Origin: Haladaptatus caseinilyticus
Lineage (GTDB): Archaea; Halobacteriota; Halobacteria; Halobacteriales; Haladaptataceae
DNA length: 64,000 nucleotides
Assembly: GCF_026248685.1 (NCBI RefSeq)
Contig: NZ_CP111040.1
Coordinates: forward strand, 186,001-250,000
Direction of reading: 5' to 3'
In this document: positions 27,057 to 36,080 of the stretch, one piece after another
How positions within the stretch are numbered: the first letter of the stretch is position 1
Layout of the letters: the number at the start of each line of letters is the position of its first letter
Program-made: the position numbers and the translations under genes
The notes under the pieces: generated by a model
The model's database searches: none
The model's input: only the letters and a program-made list of their open reading frames with translations
What the model was told of the DNA's origin: nothing

Positions 27057-28571
27057 TCACTGAACACCAGATTTAAGAATTGCTCTGATCAATGGGATTT
27101 CAATACCGAAACGGTTTTCAATCTGATAATATAGATCTAAATCATCTTTTTCAAGGCTACTCGTCCCGACTAAACATATGAGTTGAAAAATAGAAATAAC
27201 GATGCCTAATGAAATCAATCCAGTGAAATTGGTTATGTGGCCGATTACCTTCGAAATAATAGCCGTAATTAATATATTGGCGAGTAAAGGCTTTAATAGA
27301 TGGCTGGAAAATGGGTGAATACTTGTCATTCGATAAATTATTATAATTTCTATTAAATTGTATATCCCATATCCGATGACCGTTCCAAAAGCTGCGCCAA
27401 CAATTCCAAATTGGGGTATTAACCAAATATTCAACAGAATATTTGACACTACACCGACAACTGAAGCATATAACTCGATCTGGGGTCGGTTAATTGCCTT
27501 TACTACGTCACCGTCTAAACCAACTAAAGAACGTATAAAGAGACCACCGGTTAGTACTGCCAGTGTCGGAGCAGCAGCTGAATATGCGCTTCCAAAGAAT
27601 ACCCTCACAGTATCCCCTGAGAAGAACGTGAATAACAGCACAGGTGGGAAGGTAAGAGTGACAATCCATTTCGTGGAGGTCTGATAGAACTGATGGAGAG
27701 AAATTATGTCATTCTCTTCGAAATATCTGGTTGCTAGTGGTAAAAACAAAAAAGTAAAAGAACTCATTACAAAAGTAGTTACTTGACGAAGAGGCTGTAC
27801 GGCACGATAAAGACCAACATCTTGTGAATCCAAAAAGTACGCAATCATGATCATATCTGAATTTGAAAGCAGAAGAAAAACAGTGGAACTGACTGCAAGT
27901 GGCCAAGAAAATGCAAATAGTTCATGCAATGATTTTTTGTCGAAATTCAGTGATGACCTGGTAGGCCAATCAACATAATAAAAAGAAGAGATAAGAACGA
28001 ATAGTGGAAGAAATGCCCAATAGATAGCTGCTCCTTCTTCCGGACGGTTGAAATAAAGGAATAGAGTCAAAATGATAAAGCATCCAATTCGGGGTATGAG
28101 TTCTCGAGAAACCACAGCATGTAGAGATTTCCCTTCTGCTCTAAGAATACCGAACGAGATCCGAGAGAGGGGATAAAGAAGTAAAAATGGCAGAAAGTAT
28201 GGAATGAGATCTGAGAAAGACGGTGCTGATAAAATATCTGCGATTAAAAAACGGGCAAAGTATATTGTTACCGATCCAATTGTTGCTCCTGCTAAAGCAA
28301 TCACGTATCCTGAGATAATAGTATTCCCACTTGATACATTATTGGATGAGAGCATTCGAGTGATGCCTTCGTCCGATCCAATCACAAGGATACTACCAAT
28401 TGATAAAACAATAGTATAAGTAAGTGCAATTTCTCCAAACAATTCAGGATTTAATGTTCGTGCAATAAAAATTTCGCTACATAGGGCAAGTAATCTACCG
28501 ACAATTGTCCCAATTAATATTATTACTGAACTTTTTGCTAGATTTCCAAGCGCGTTGGAGGAAGAGGTCAC
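27057..28571 (-). CDS. Wzx-type polysaccharide flippase (MATE/MVF superfamily)
   Basis: 504 aa with about fourteen hydrophobic segments and only short loops. The N-terminus NLAKSSVIILIGTIVGRLL followed by EIFIARTLNPELFGEIAL is characteristic of the polysaccharide-biosynthesis (RfbX/Wzx, AglR-like) family, which flips lipid-linked sugars or assists their flipping. The mid-protein segment SDMIMIAYFLDSQDVGLYRA is another family mark. Its presence between glycosyltransferases shows that the locus makes a glycan finished outside the membrane. Confidence 0.88.
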   Translation of the reverse strand: MTSSSNALGNLAKSSVIILIGTIVGRLLALCSEIFIARTLNPELFGEIALTYTIVLSIGSILVIGSDEGITRMLSSNNVSSGNTIISGYVIALAGATIGSVTIYFARFLIADILSAPSFSDLIPYFLPFLLLYPLSRISFGILRAEGKSLHAVVSRELIPRIGCFIILTLFLYFNRPEEGAAIYWAFLPLFVLISSFYYVDWPTRSSLNFDKKSLHELFAFSWPLAVSSTVFLLLSNSDMIMIAYFLDSQDVGLYRAVQPLRQVTTFVMSSFTFLFLPLATRYFEENDIISLHQFYQTSTKWIVTLTFPPVLLFTFFSGDTVRVFFGSAYSAAAPTLAVLTGGLFIRSLVGLDGDVVKAINRPQIELYASVVGVVSNILLNIWLIPQFGIVGAAFGTVIGYGIYNLIEIIIIYRMTSIHPFSSHLLKPLLANILITAIISKVIGHITNFTGLISLGIVISIFQLICLVGTSSLEKDDLDLYYQIENRFGIEIPLIRAILKSGVQ

Positions 28572-28667
28572 ATGAATAAGAAATAAGCAAGTCTCTTCAA
28601 CTTTTCGGGATTATTTTACAATCTAATTCCTAAAACCATTATATATCATATTTATCGTTTTCCAATC

Positions 28668-29570
28668 TTAGTCCAAGTAACCGAGAGCCTTCAGTTGATC
28701 CTGCTTTTCCATGTCATGTTCTTTGATCCAAGAATCGGGTTCATAGCCATTAGTATTCGTTGCTTCCGTTTCAATCCAGGGAACAGTTCTCAAGGAAGAA
28801 TGTGGCATCCGCGGGGGATGACCATAGATTCCCCACTTACCCAATGCATTGCCATGATCCGATGTAATCACAACATCTCCATTAACCGACTCCAATAATG
28901 TATGAATATTGTCTAAAACTAATTCTAAATTCTTCCGATAACCCTCCCATAATTCATCAAGAGTAATATCCCTATCGCGATATAACTCCCATACGTCTCG
29001 ATGATCATGGGATGAAAACTCATTTAACTTCTTTTGAGAGAATGGTTTGGGTATAAAGGGGCAGTGAGGCTGTAGATAATGAGCAATAGTACGATCTGAG
29101 TTTGTTCCACGCATCGCACGGATTGTTTCATCAGTGACCGCTTGTGGTGGGACTGTTCCCGGCTCTTCCCAGACGCATTTCCATAATTCCACTACTTTTT
29201 TAAATTTATTATTATCTACTAAGTTATCAGAAAAAGGATTTGAGCAAATATAAGTGGTTTCTTTGATTTGGTCATGCTTAAATGTCCTTCGCATCCAATA
29301 CGCAGTTGTACTGTCTACAGACCAATGTGAATCTACTTTTGGGATATAATCATATTGATTCGCCACTTCACACATGAGGTCATATCTACATGAGTCAACA
29401 ACTATCAATAAATCCCAACTATAGTCATAAATATTGTCTCCAGCTGGTTGAAATCGACGACCCTGCTCTAGAAACTTACGATACACTGGCCATAATGATT
29501 CTCGAATTCCGCCTATTCCATCTTTTTCAATGTTATTTCTAGACTCTGTTAACCAATGGAATAAATCCAT
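28668..29570 (-). CDS. Short sulfatase-like alkaline-phosphatase-superfamily protein
   Basis: 300 aa, markedly shorter than usual. Superfamily marks are WDLLIVVDSCRYD with Asp59, a possible Thr nucleophile in SVDSTTAYWMRR (Thr88 or Thr89), and ITSDHGNALGKWGIYGHP with Asp238-His239. It ends in LKALGYLD like its relatives. The usual tight LTG-type turn after the nucleophile is not recognisable, so this is a divergent branch. It has no signal or membrane segment. It is divergent from the membrane protein at 29641 with a 70-base promoter region. The activity (phosphate or sulfate ester) is uncertain. Confidence 0.75.
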   Translation of the reverse strand: MDLFHWLTESRNNIEKDGIGGIRESLWPVYRKFLEQGRRFQPAGDNIYDYSWDLLIVVDSCRYDLMCEVANQYDYIPKVDSHWSVDSTTAYWMRRTFKHDQIKETTYICSNPFSDNLVDNNKFKKVVELWKCVWEEPGTVPPQAVTDETIRAMRGTNSDRTIAHYLQPHCPFIPKPFSQKKLNEFSSHDHRDVWELYRDRDITLDELWEGYRKNLELVLDNIHTLLESVNGDVVITSDHGNALGKWGIYGHPPRMPHSSLRTVPWIETEATNTNGYEPDSWIKEHDMEKQDQLKALGYLD

Positions 29571-29640
29571 ATGATTTATTACCTCCCCGTGTAATTAATA
29601 CTATCGTATGTCGGAATACTACTATAATTACTAAGTTCAT

Positions 29641-31236
29641 ATGAGAATACAAACCAAAAATTCGCTGGTTCGTAGAAAAACTTCGATCAAATTGTTGTGT
29701 ATAATTTGGTTTTTAGCATTTACTACGTTAGTACTAACAGCGTTTAGCTTAATATCTATCCCTTACCAAATAGTATATTTTAATTTGATATTTTTGGGCG
29801 TAGTACTAGTCATCATCAATAAATTCAACGTGCTAGACACTACCCGTATGATATTTATATCCTTATTATCATTAGTCAACTTATTGATCGTAATTGATCC
29901 CAAAGAGTTGAAACTATATGGCTATGACCCAGCGACAACCTTGCAAATATTCAAATTATATCAAAATTCTGGGTTGTTATCGGCAACGTCCAAGGGTGGA
30001 TGGCCAGGTATGTACATTCTGATTGATGTATTAAATGAAATACTAAGTATTCCACTAATGAAGATTGGAAAATATTTACCGTTAATTAGCATATTAATTC
30101 CCATTATTTTTTTTCTAGGAGTGAAACGGATCGGAGGAAGTAAAGTTGCATTATATGCTGTATTATCAGTCATATATCTTAAAACATATAGAGGATTTGA
30201 AGCAAAGCTAGTTGATGAAATTCCAGCTATGATTGCGCTTTATTTTATATTATATATATTTATGTTTAAATTTAGAGCGAGATCTTCCAATAAGCGTGTA
30301 ATAGTTTTATCCGCTGTGTTTTTTTCATTAGCAATAATCAGTCATCCTATCCTTGCAATTGCGTCAGTAATACTAATATTAATAAATGAAATTTTAGTTG
30401 AAAATCTCCTGTACAGGATTGATATAACAGACGAACAAAAATCGATATCAATATTACAGATAGCAACAGCTGCAGCGATCGCCGTTACTGTATTGATTTT
30501 CTGGGGAATTAATAGTAATACTGTGGCAGGAATAATTGTAGGATTAACACAATTAGGTGGTTCGCCTAGTTGGACAGTAGGAGGAAAATCAATACCTTCT
30601 ATCAGACAAATGGTTGTATACTATGGTACGATGAGTTTGATTGTAATATGGTCCATCGCCACACTTTTATCAGTAGTAAATAAAAGAACTAAGACAAAAA
30701 ATTGGCAATTATCACTATCATTTTTTGCCGGAGTTACGACAATATTATATTTCTTCCAGCTTTTTGCTGGACGTGTAATCGCTTATGATCCTGCTCGTTA
30801 TTTATTATTATTTATTCCTATAACAACGTTTATAATGCTACATGAATTAGAACATATAGATGCCTTTCCAAAGGATATTATTCAAATAGTTCTTTTAATA
30901 TCATTTATTACGATACATTCTTTTGCTATTTCTCCTCAAGTCCTAATTTCCAATCCCGATGAAACTACACTAGGTGAAGGTAATTACACACCTCAACAGT
31001 ATCAGTCAACATATTGGGTAGAGGAATATTCATCAGAAAAATATACAGTTGTGGGATACGAAATTGAACTATGGCGATATATAGGACGTCAGCCAGAATT
31101 ACGTCCATCAAGTTGTGAACCGAATAAAATTTTCGTGGAAAGACTAGATCAAATGGCCAAAGATAACTCATATATAAATGGAGACAAAATCTACACATCG
31201 CATGGAGTAAAGCTCTATAGATGCTCTGTCCTTTGA
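29641..31236 (+). CDS. Polytopic membrane protein, GT-C-like architecture
   Basis: 531 aa. About eleven membrane segments fill residues 20-440, followed by a soluble C-terminal domain of about 90 aa. An early extracytoplasmic loop holds ELKLYGYDPATTLQIFK. The layout is that of GT-C glycosyltransferases or polymerases using lipid-linked donors, and it resembles the proteins at 34437 and 62390, but no family-defining motif is certain. The gene is extremely AT-rich with many ATA codons, which is unusual for haloarchaea and suggests transfer. Its location among glycosyltransferases and a flippase supports a role as polymerase or late transferase (inference). Confidence 0.7.
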   Translation: MRIQTKNSLVRRKTSIKLLCIIWFLAFTTLVLTAFSLISIPYQIVYFNLIFLGVVLVIINKFNVLDTTRMIFISLLSLVNLLIVIDPKELKLYGYDPATTLQIFKLYQNSGLLSATSKGGWPGMYILIDVLNEILSIPLMKIGKYLPLISILIPIIFFLGVKRIGGSKVALYAVLSVIYLKTYRGFEAKLVDEIPAMIALYFILYIFMFKFRARSSNKRVIVLSAVFFSLAIISHPILAIASVILILINEILVENLLYRIDITDEQKSISILQIATAAAIAVTVLIFWGINSNTVAGIIVGLTQLGGSPSWTVGGKSIPSIRQMVVYYGTMSLIVIWSIATLLSVVNKRTKTKNWQLSLSFFAGVTTILYFFQLFAGRVIAYDPARYLLLFIPITTFIMLHELEHIDAFPKDIIQIVLLISFITIHSFAISPQVLISNPDETTLGEGNYTPQQYQSTYWVEEYSSEKYTVVGYEIELWRYIGRQPELRPSSCEPNKIFVERLDQMAKDNSYINGDKIYTSHGVKLYRCSVL

Positions 31237-31313
31237 TAAATAAATTAGAAATAACTTTAATAAATAATTATAATCTTGCTTAATCTAGGTTGTAATATTA
31301 TGATGCATTCCAA

Positions 31314-32648
31314 GTGCTTTTCACTCTTAACTCCGATAACTATACTATTGTGAGATTCAAGAATGATCTAAAGAGTTTAGTTCGACCAGTATATTTCTGG
31401 AAACTTTCGAAACAGGCTAATCTGGAACATTGTAGTCCTAGCTTTAAGCCGAGTAAAGATAACCTTCCAAGAGATGCTCCAGAACACGTTTTAATGATTT
31501 GTATTGATGCACTTCGTGCCAAGAGTATGATGAAAATCCCTGGTTTTACACTTTCTGATGCTATAGCCCCAAGTCCTTGGACATTTCCATCTGTATCTAG
31601 CTATTTGACCGGATTATATCCACATAAGCATGGAGCCGTTGCGCATACAGATTCAAATAGTGATTCATTCGCAATGCCAAAACAGACAAACGAGGGAAAA
31701 CCTCTTCCAATCCTTTTTGAGGAGCACGGATATGAGACATTTGCTGGATACGGTTTCCCAATGCCATTCATGGCGACAAAAAGTTGGTTCCAATCACACC
31801 GAGTGTATGCGGATGCCAATTCAGAAAAAGTAACAGATAAATATCAGTCATGGCGATCAGATCGGGAACGAACATTCGGTTATATTCATCTAGGTGATGT
31901 TCATGCTCCTATTGAAATTCCAGATGAATACATCAAACAAAGGAAGGTAGATACCTCCATAGACCAACTTAAATCCTTTAGTAAATATACTAATAATTAT
32001 AATTCTAATGATGAAAACTGTAGACGATATCGTAAACATCGATTGCGGCTATATCATGCAGCTATTGATTATACTCTAGAAGTAGTAAAAAGCCTAAACA
32101 ATGAACTAGAAAATACGACGATTTTTATATTTGGTGACCATGGAGAAGCTCATTGGGAATTCTCCGATCTCGATAGAAAGTTCACTGATAGCCGACCAAA
32201 TTACTGCTGTGGGCATGGTGGTACTCCCTTTGACGTCGTTGCAAGAGTCCCGATTGGCTCAACTGATTCAAAATTAGTTCCCACAGGTGGACGTGCCAGT
32301 CTAATCGATTTACCGAAAACAATTGCCTCACTAATTGGTAAAGGAGACCAATATACAGGTTGTAATTGGAAAGACCCAATATCAACGGGTCGAAAAGTCC
32401 TTTGTGAGGGAGTACGCTACGGTGTAGAGCGGAAAGCTATTTATTGTGACACTCAGAAAATCATTGTATCCAAGCAGGATGATGTAATTCTTTCATCATA
32501 CATTAAGGATGGAAAGGAACAATTTGATGCTAATGAAGAAAATGAAGAATTAGTTTCAGCTCTCCCAGATGATTGGGAAGATTCTGACCCAGTTGGACAA
32601 ACAAGTAAGATGGTTGAAAGTCAGCTTCGGGCGCTTGGGTATAAGTGA
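31314..32648 (+). CDS. Sulfatase-like alkaline-phosphatase-superfamily enzyme, Thr at nucleophile position
   Basis: 444 aa from the GTG at 31314; a second GTG at 31350 is also possible, and no in-frame ATG exists upstream. Marks are HVLMICIDALRAKSM (metal Asp), SPWTFPSVSSYLTGLYP with Thr90 in the nucleophile position, and FIFGDHGEAHWE with Asp275-His276. It ends in LRALGYK. The SPWT pattern is common in archaeal members that lack formylglycine, so phosphate-ester or phosphotransfer chemistry is more likely than sulfate hydrolysis (inference). An N-terminal basic segment of about 60 aa precedes the domain. It follows the membrane protein at 29641 in the same direction. Confidence 0.83.
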   Translation: MLFTLNSDNYTIVRFKNDLKSLVRPVYFWKLSKQANLEHCSPSFKPSKDNLPRDAPEHVLMICIDALRAKSMMKIPGFTLSDAIAPSPWTFPSVSSYLTGLYPHKHGAVAHTDSNSDSFAMPKQTNEGKPLPILFEEHGYETFAGYGFPMPFMATKSWFQSHRVYADANSEKVTDKYQSWRSDRERTFGYIHLGDVHAPIEIPDEYIKQRKVDTSIDQLKSFSKYTNNYNSNDENCRRYRKHRLRLYHAAIDYTLEVVKSLNNELENTTIFIFGDHGEAHWEFSDLDRKFTDSRPNYCCGHGGTPFDVVARVPIGSTDSKLVPTGGRASLIDLPKTIASLIGKGDQYTGCNWKDPISTGRKVLCEGVRYGVERKAIYCDTQKIIVSKQDDVILSSYIKDGKEQFDANEENEELVSALPDDWEDSDPVGQTSKMVESQLRALGYK

Positions 32649-32722
32649 CTGGTACAGTCTATGACCGTTATTATTTCTTAAATCTTACTTACTGAATAAT
32701 TAATATTAAAAATAGTTTTTAT

Positions 32723-33943
32723 TTATTCCGATATAGTGCTCACTAAGAACGCCGAAAAAATGGTTTGAACACCTAAGACAATCGCAGTGAACGCGAGTAT
32801 GTCGTCCATCAACAATGGTAACTCAACGAATCCACTCGACACCCACTGGATTACGAGATACGCCGCATAGACCGTGCCACCGGCGAACAATAAGACCCCA
32901 AGTGTCGCTGCATGTTCGAGTTGCAACTGTTTTAATATCCGACCCATGATTGGCTGACGCGATTGTTTAATCGGATTTCCAGCGACTGTCGCAAACACTC
33001 CGAGGCTTCCAACCTGATAGCCGCTGATCGCCAATAAACTCCCGGCAATCATTGAGTGCAGGCCGACGTGTACTCCATTGATCGTAATACCAGTATACGC
33101 TAGAAACATCACTAACAACCCAATCCCAGAAAGGAACATCGCTGGAACTGAGAACAAATATCCCGGTGCATTCACGAGCATGAACTTCACGTGTCGCCAA
33201 CCGTCACTAAAGCTATCGAGCGTAGCATCACCTTCGCGTTCGTGATACGTAATGGGCACCTCTTTGATCGTCATATCGCGCGCACCAGCCTCCATGATCA
33301 TTTCGCTGGCGTATTCCATTCCGGTTGTCTTTAATTCCAACTCCTCATACGCCTCACGTTCAATGATACGGAATCCACTGTGCGCGTCGGAAACACCCGC
33401 TCCATAAAACGTATTGAGAAACTTCGTCAGCAGTGGGTTGCCAATATACTGATGCAGAGGTGGCATGGCACCAGATTTGATTTCACCTTCAAGCCGACTC
33501 CCCATCACCATATCCGCATCGTTGTGCGTAACCTCCTCTAAGAGCCGAGGAATATCCTCAAAATCGTACGTTGTATCTGCATCCCCAATGACGATGTACC
33601 GGCCACGAGCATGGTCAAACGCATACCGATATGCATACCCATATCCAGGTTTGTCCGGTTCAACGACGATTGCACCCATTTCGCGTGCGATCTCTGGAGT
33701 ACGATCAGTTGAACTATCACTGATAATGATCTCAGTCGTCACACCAATTTTACTGATCCCTCGTTTCACCATTTCAATGCATTCTGCAATCCCATCTTCT
33801 TCATTGAGTGTGGGCATGATCACACTCAACAGGGGGGTCACAGCACTGTCTTTCCCAACAAGGAGATTGCCTGGTGAATCCGCGTCCTGTTCTTCTGCTA
33901 CTGTACGGTTACGACTGGAGGGTATAGTTTCCTCTTCGCTCAT
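32723..33943 (-). CDS. GT2 polyprenyl-phosphate sugar synthase-like glycosyltransferase
   Basis: 406 aa. The N-terminal GT-A domain (about 40-260) is DPM1-like: LSVIMPTLNEEDGIAECIEM, DSSTDRTPEIAREMGA and the metal-binding IVIGDADTTYDFEDIPRLL. Two or three pairs of hydrophobic segments (about 265-400) anchor it to the membrane. This family transfers a sugar from UDP or GDP to dolichyl or polyprenyl phosphate, giving the lipid-linked donor used by GT-C enzymes. It follows the zinc-ribbon microprotein 18 bases downstream on the same strand, so the two likely form an operon. Gene names such as AglJ would be overreach here. Confidence 0.88.
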   Translation of the reverse strand: MSEEETIPSSRNRTVAEEQDADSPGNLLVGKDSAVTPLLSVIMPTLNEEDGIAECIEMVKRGISKIGVTTEIIISDSSTDRTPEIAREMGAIVVEPDKPGYGYAYRYAFDHARGRYIVIGDADTTYDFEDIPRLLEEVTHNDADMVMGSRLEGEIKSGAMPPLHQYIGNPLLTKFLNTFYGAGVSDAHSGFRIIEREAYEELELKTTGMEYASEMIMEAGARDMTIKEVPITYHEREGDATLDSFSDGWRHVKFMLVNAPGYLFSVPAMFLSGIGLLVMFLAYTGITINGVHVGLHSMIAGSLLAISGYQVGSLGVFATVAGNPIKQSRQPIMGRILKQLQLEHAATLGVLLFAGGTVYAAYLVIQWVSSGFVELPLLMDDILAFTAIVLGVQTIFSAFLVSTISE

Positions 33944-33961
33944 TTATTTCAATCCTGAATT

Positions 33962-34147
33962 TTAGTCGTCTGCAATTGGGCTCGGTTTCGCAACCGCCGG
34001 TTCCTTTTGTCCTTGTTCATTCTTTTCAATAGGTGATTCGCCACATTTGACACAACCGTATGCTCCATCTACGGTTTGGACAACAGGCGCGTTGCATGCG
34101 ATACATTTGATCGACGCCGCTCGAACGGATTTTGGATATCGTGACAT
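33962..34147 (-). CDS. Zinc-ribbon microprotein
   Basis: 61 aa with two CxxC pairs, C-I-A-C and C-V-K-C, 15 residues apart, and a short acidic tail. This is the haloarchaeal small zinc-finger type, where one zinc is bound by the four cysteines. It is read in the same direction as the GT2 gene and ends 18 bases before it. Small zinc proteins of this kind are often regulators or partners, but the partner here is unknown. The 289-base spacer upstream (34148-34436) contains only AT-rich sequence. Confidence 0.75.
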   Translation of the reverse strand: MSRYPKSVRAASIKCIACNAPVVQTVDGAYGCVKCGESPIEKNEQGQKEPAVAKPSPIADD

Positions 34148-34436
34148 TGATTCCTTGATTTGACTTCTATTTGTTTAGTCTTCGGTTTCATTCTACTCGC
34201 AACTAGAGTAGATATTCCTCAAGAAGATTGATTCGGACAAGACATATATAATTTCCGCTTATAATATTATCTGTTAATACCGACACTGCCAACAGTTGAA
34301 AATGTATAAATTAATTGGTTAGAAAAACCATAATTTATGAAAAACCGTCCAACCAGTAGCGATATAGTTAATTAAATGTTATGAACTAGTGTGTAAATAC
34401 CGTGTTTAAGTGATGTAATAGGGGTGGCAAATGTTG

Positions 34437-36080
34437 TCAGCAATATTTTCCATTGTCTGCTATCGGTCTTGTAATAGTAATCTGATCATTTCCACTTGTC
34501 GTATAGACCATGTTTTGTTTTGCAATCCATTGCTGATATTTACTGGCAGAAATCCGTTTCGGAGAATCGGGAAACAATTGGACGCCTAAAGTCGTCCAAG
34601 AGGACTGTGAGACAACAGTACAAGTGGGAGGCATCCCTCCGCCTTGGGCCCACTGATACATTGGGGTATAAGTCGCATTTGTCTGACGGGGATAGTAATA
34701 GAGGGCGAGACGTGAGAGATGACCATCACTTACCCACGTATTCGGGACGTAGTTCGCAGCGAATGTTGTGGACTCATACTCGCTGGGTGCAATAACTGCC
34801 TGTGCTGAAGTTGCATGCAACCCTGTAAAGGCCAATGGCGCACTCATCAGTGCTGCTACTAGCAAGAGCGGAACAAATCCAGCACGAATACCGTTCCATA
34901 CATGACTACTGGAATCCCCTCGTAGGCTGAGACTGACGACGGCAAGCGCCGCTAAGATAGCGGCCACCAAGTGTAGAAAGATCTGTCCTCGGACGATAAG
35001 CCCCTGATATTCAATTGTCAATCTACCTGTCAATCCGAAACCAATGAGCGTCAATGGGCCAAGAAGAAGAGCAAGACCGATCACACCATCCCTTGCAACC
35101 GTAATATATGGGAGTCCATGGGTAGCGAGGAGACCGATACAAATGATTGGAATGGAAAACAGCAATGCAGACATATGGAGTGACGCTGTTCCGGGGAAAA
35201 CAGGAACGAAGAAATTAGCAACCAGAACTCCGACACCGCCAAATAGTGCGAACATGGGTACGCTACGTTGTGTTCGGACACTCGTTGATGGGATCCAAAC
35301 TGCTGCGACAAACAAAACAATAATCCAGGCAAGAAAGAGCCCAGGAACAGACGAGACTCGAGAGAGTTCGTTCATTCCCATAACAGAGTAATAGCTACTG
35401 AGATAGATCCAAAATGCGATGACTGCTAGTCCACCTGCAACAAGGACACGTCCTGTCGACTGACGAACCGAGACAGCGAGAAGCGCTGTAATCACAAGGG
35501 CACCGATCATTGTACTCAGATTGTGCGTTAGTGGGAAGATAGCGATCAGCAAGGCCGTCAATACGATCCATGGCCACCGGCCAGTTTGCAACAGTCGGTA
35601 AAAGACAATCGCTAAAATAGCGACAAATACGAGACCAAGTCCTTCACTTGTTACTGCTGCAGATCGACCAAGGTAGACGCCTTCTGTTGCTAAAACAAGA
35701 CCAGCGAGAGCAGCTGCGATACGTGTATGCACTGGGTTCCATTGTAACTGATGACCGATACGCCGCGTCAGCCACACTGCAATCAAACAGGGGACACTGC
35801 CAATCACTGCGATTGCGGGCTGTGCAATACGAAGTGGTGAAATCCCCGTCAACTGGCTACAAATGGTGAGCAATGCAGAGAATGTGTATTTATCTGGGTG
35901 AAAAAATCCATAAGAAGTTGGAAGATGGCCATGAGAGAGTGTATATCGAGCGGGGGCAGCAAATTGGAGACCGTCGAGATTGAACGGAAGATAGCTCCAA
36001 TAGAGCGGGATTGTCCGCATCGCGACTGCCACCATGAAGACGGTGATACCAATGAAGACGTACGGACGACGGTTAGTCAT
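34437..36080 (-). CDS. GT-C-like polytopic membrane protein
   Basis: 547 aa with about twelve membrane segments (to residue 440) and a soluble C-terminal domain of about 110 aa that contains PNTWVSDGHLSRLALYYYP and several Trp/Tyr-rich turns. An extracytoplasmic loop near the N-terminus reads FNLDGLQFAAPARYTLSHGH, comparable with the first loop of GT-C transferases. No catalytic motif is certain. It overlaps the FtsX-type permease gene by 8 bases and is the last gene of the 40182-34437 operon, so it probably works with that transport system (inference). Confidence 0.7.
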   Translation of the reverse strand: MTNRRPYVFIGITVFMVAVAMRTIPLYWSYLPFNLDGLQFAAPARYTLSHGHLPTSYGFFHPDKYTFSALLTICSQLTGISPLRIAQPAIAVIGSVPCLIAVWLTRRIGHQLQWNPVHTRIAAALAGLVLATEGVYLGRSAAVTSEGLGLVFVAILAIVFYRLLQTGRWPWIVLTALLIAIFPLTHNLSTMIGALVITALLAVSVRQSTGRVLVAGGLAVIAFWIYLSSYYSVMGMNELSRVSSVPGLFLAWIIVLFVAAVWIPSTSVRTQRSVPMFALFGGVGVLVANFFVPVFPGTASLHMSALLFSIPIICIGLLATHGLPYITVARDGVIGLALLLGPLTLIGFGLTGRLTIEYQGLIVRGQIFLHLVAAILAALAVVSLSLRGDSSSHVWNGIRAGFVPLLLVAALMSAPLAFTGLHATSAQAVIAPSEYESTTFAANYVPNTWVSDGHLSRLALYYYPRQTNATYTPMYQWAQGGGMPPTCTVVSQSSWTTLGVQLFPDSPKRISASKYQQWIAKQNMVYTTSGNDQITITRPIADNGKYC

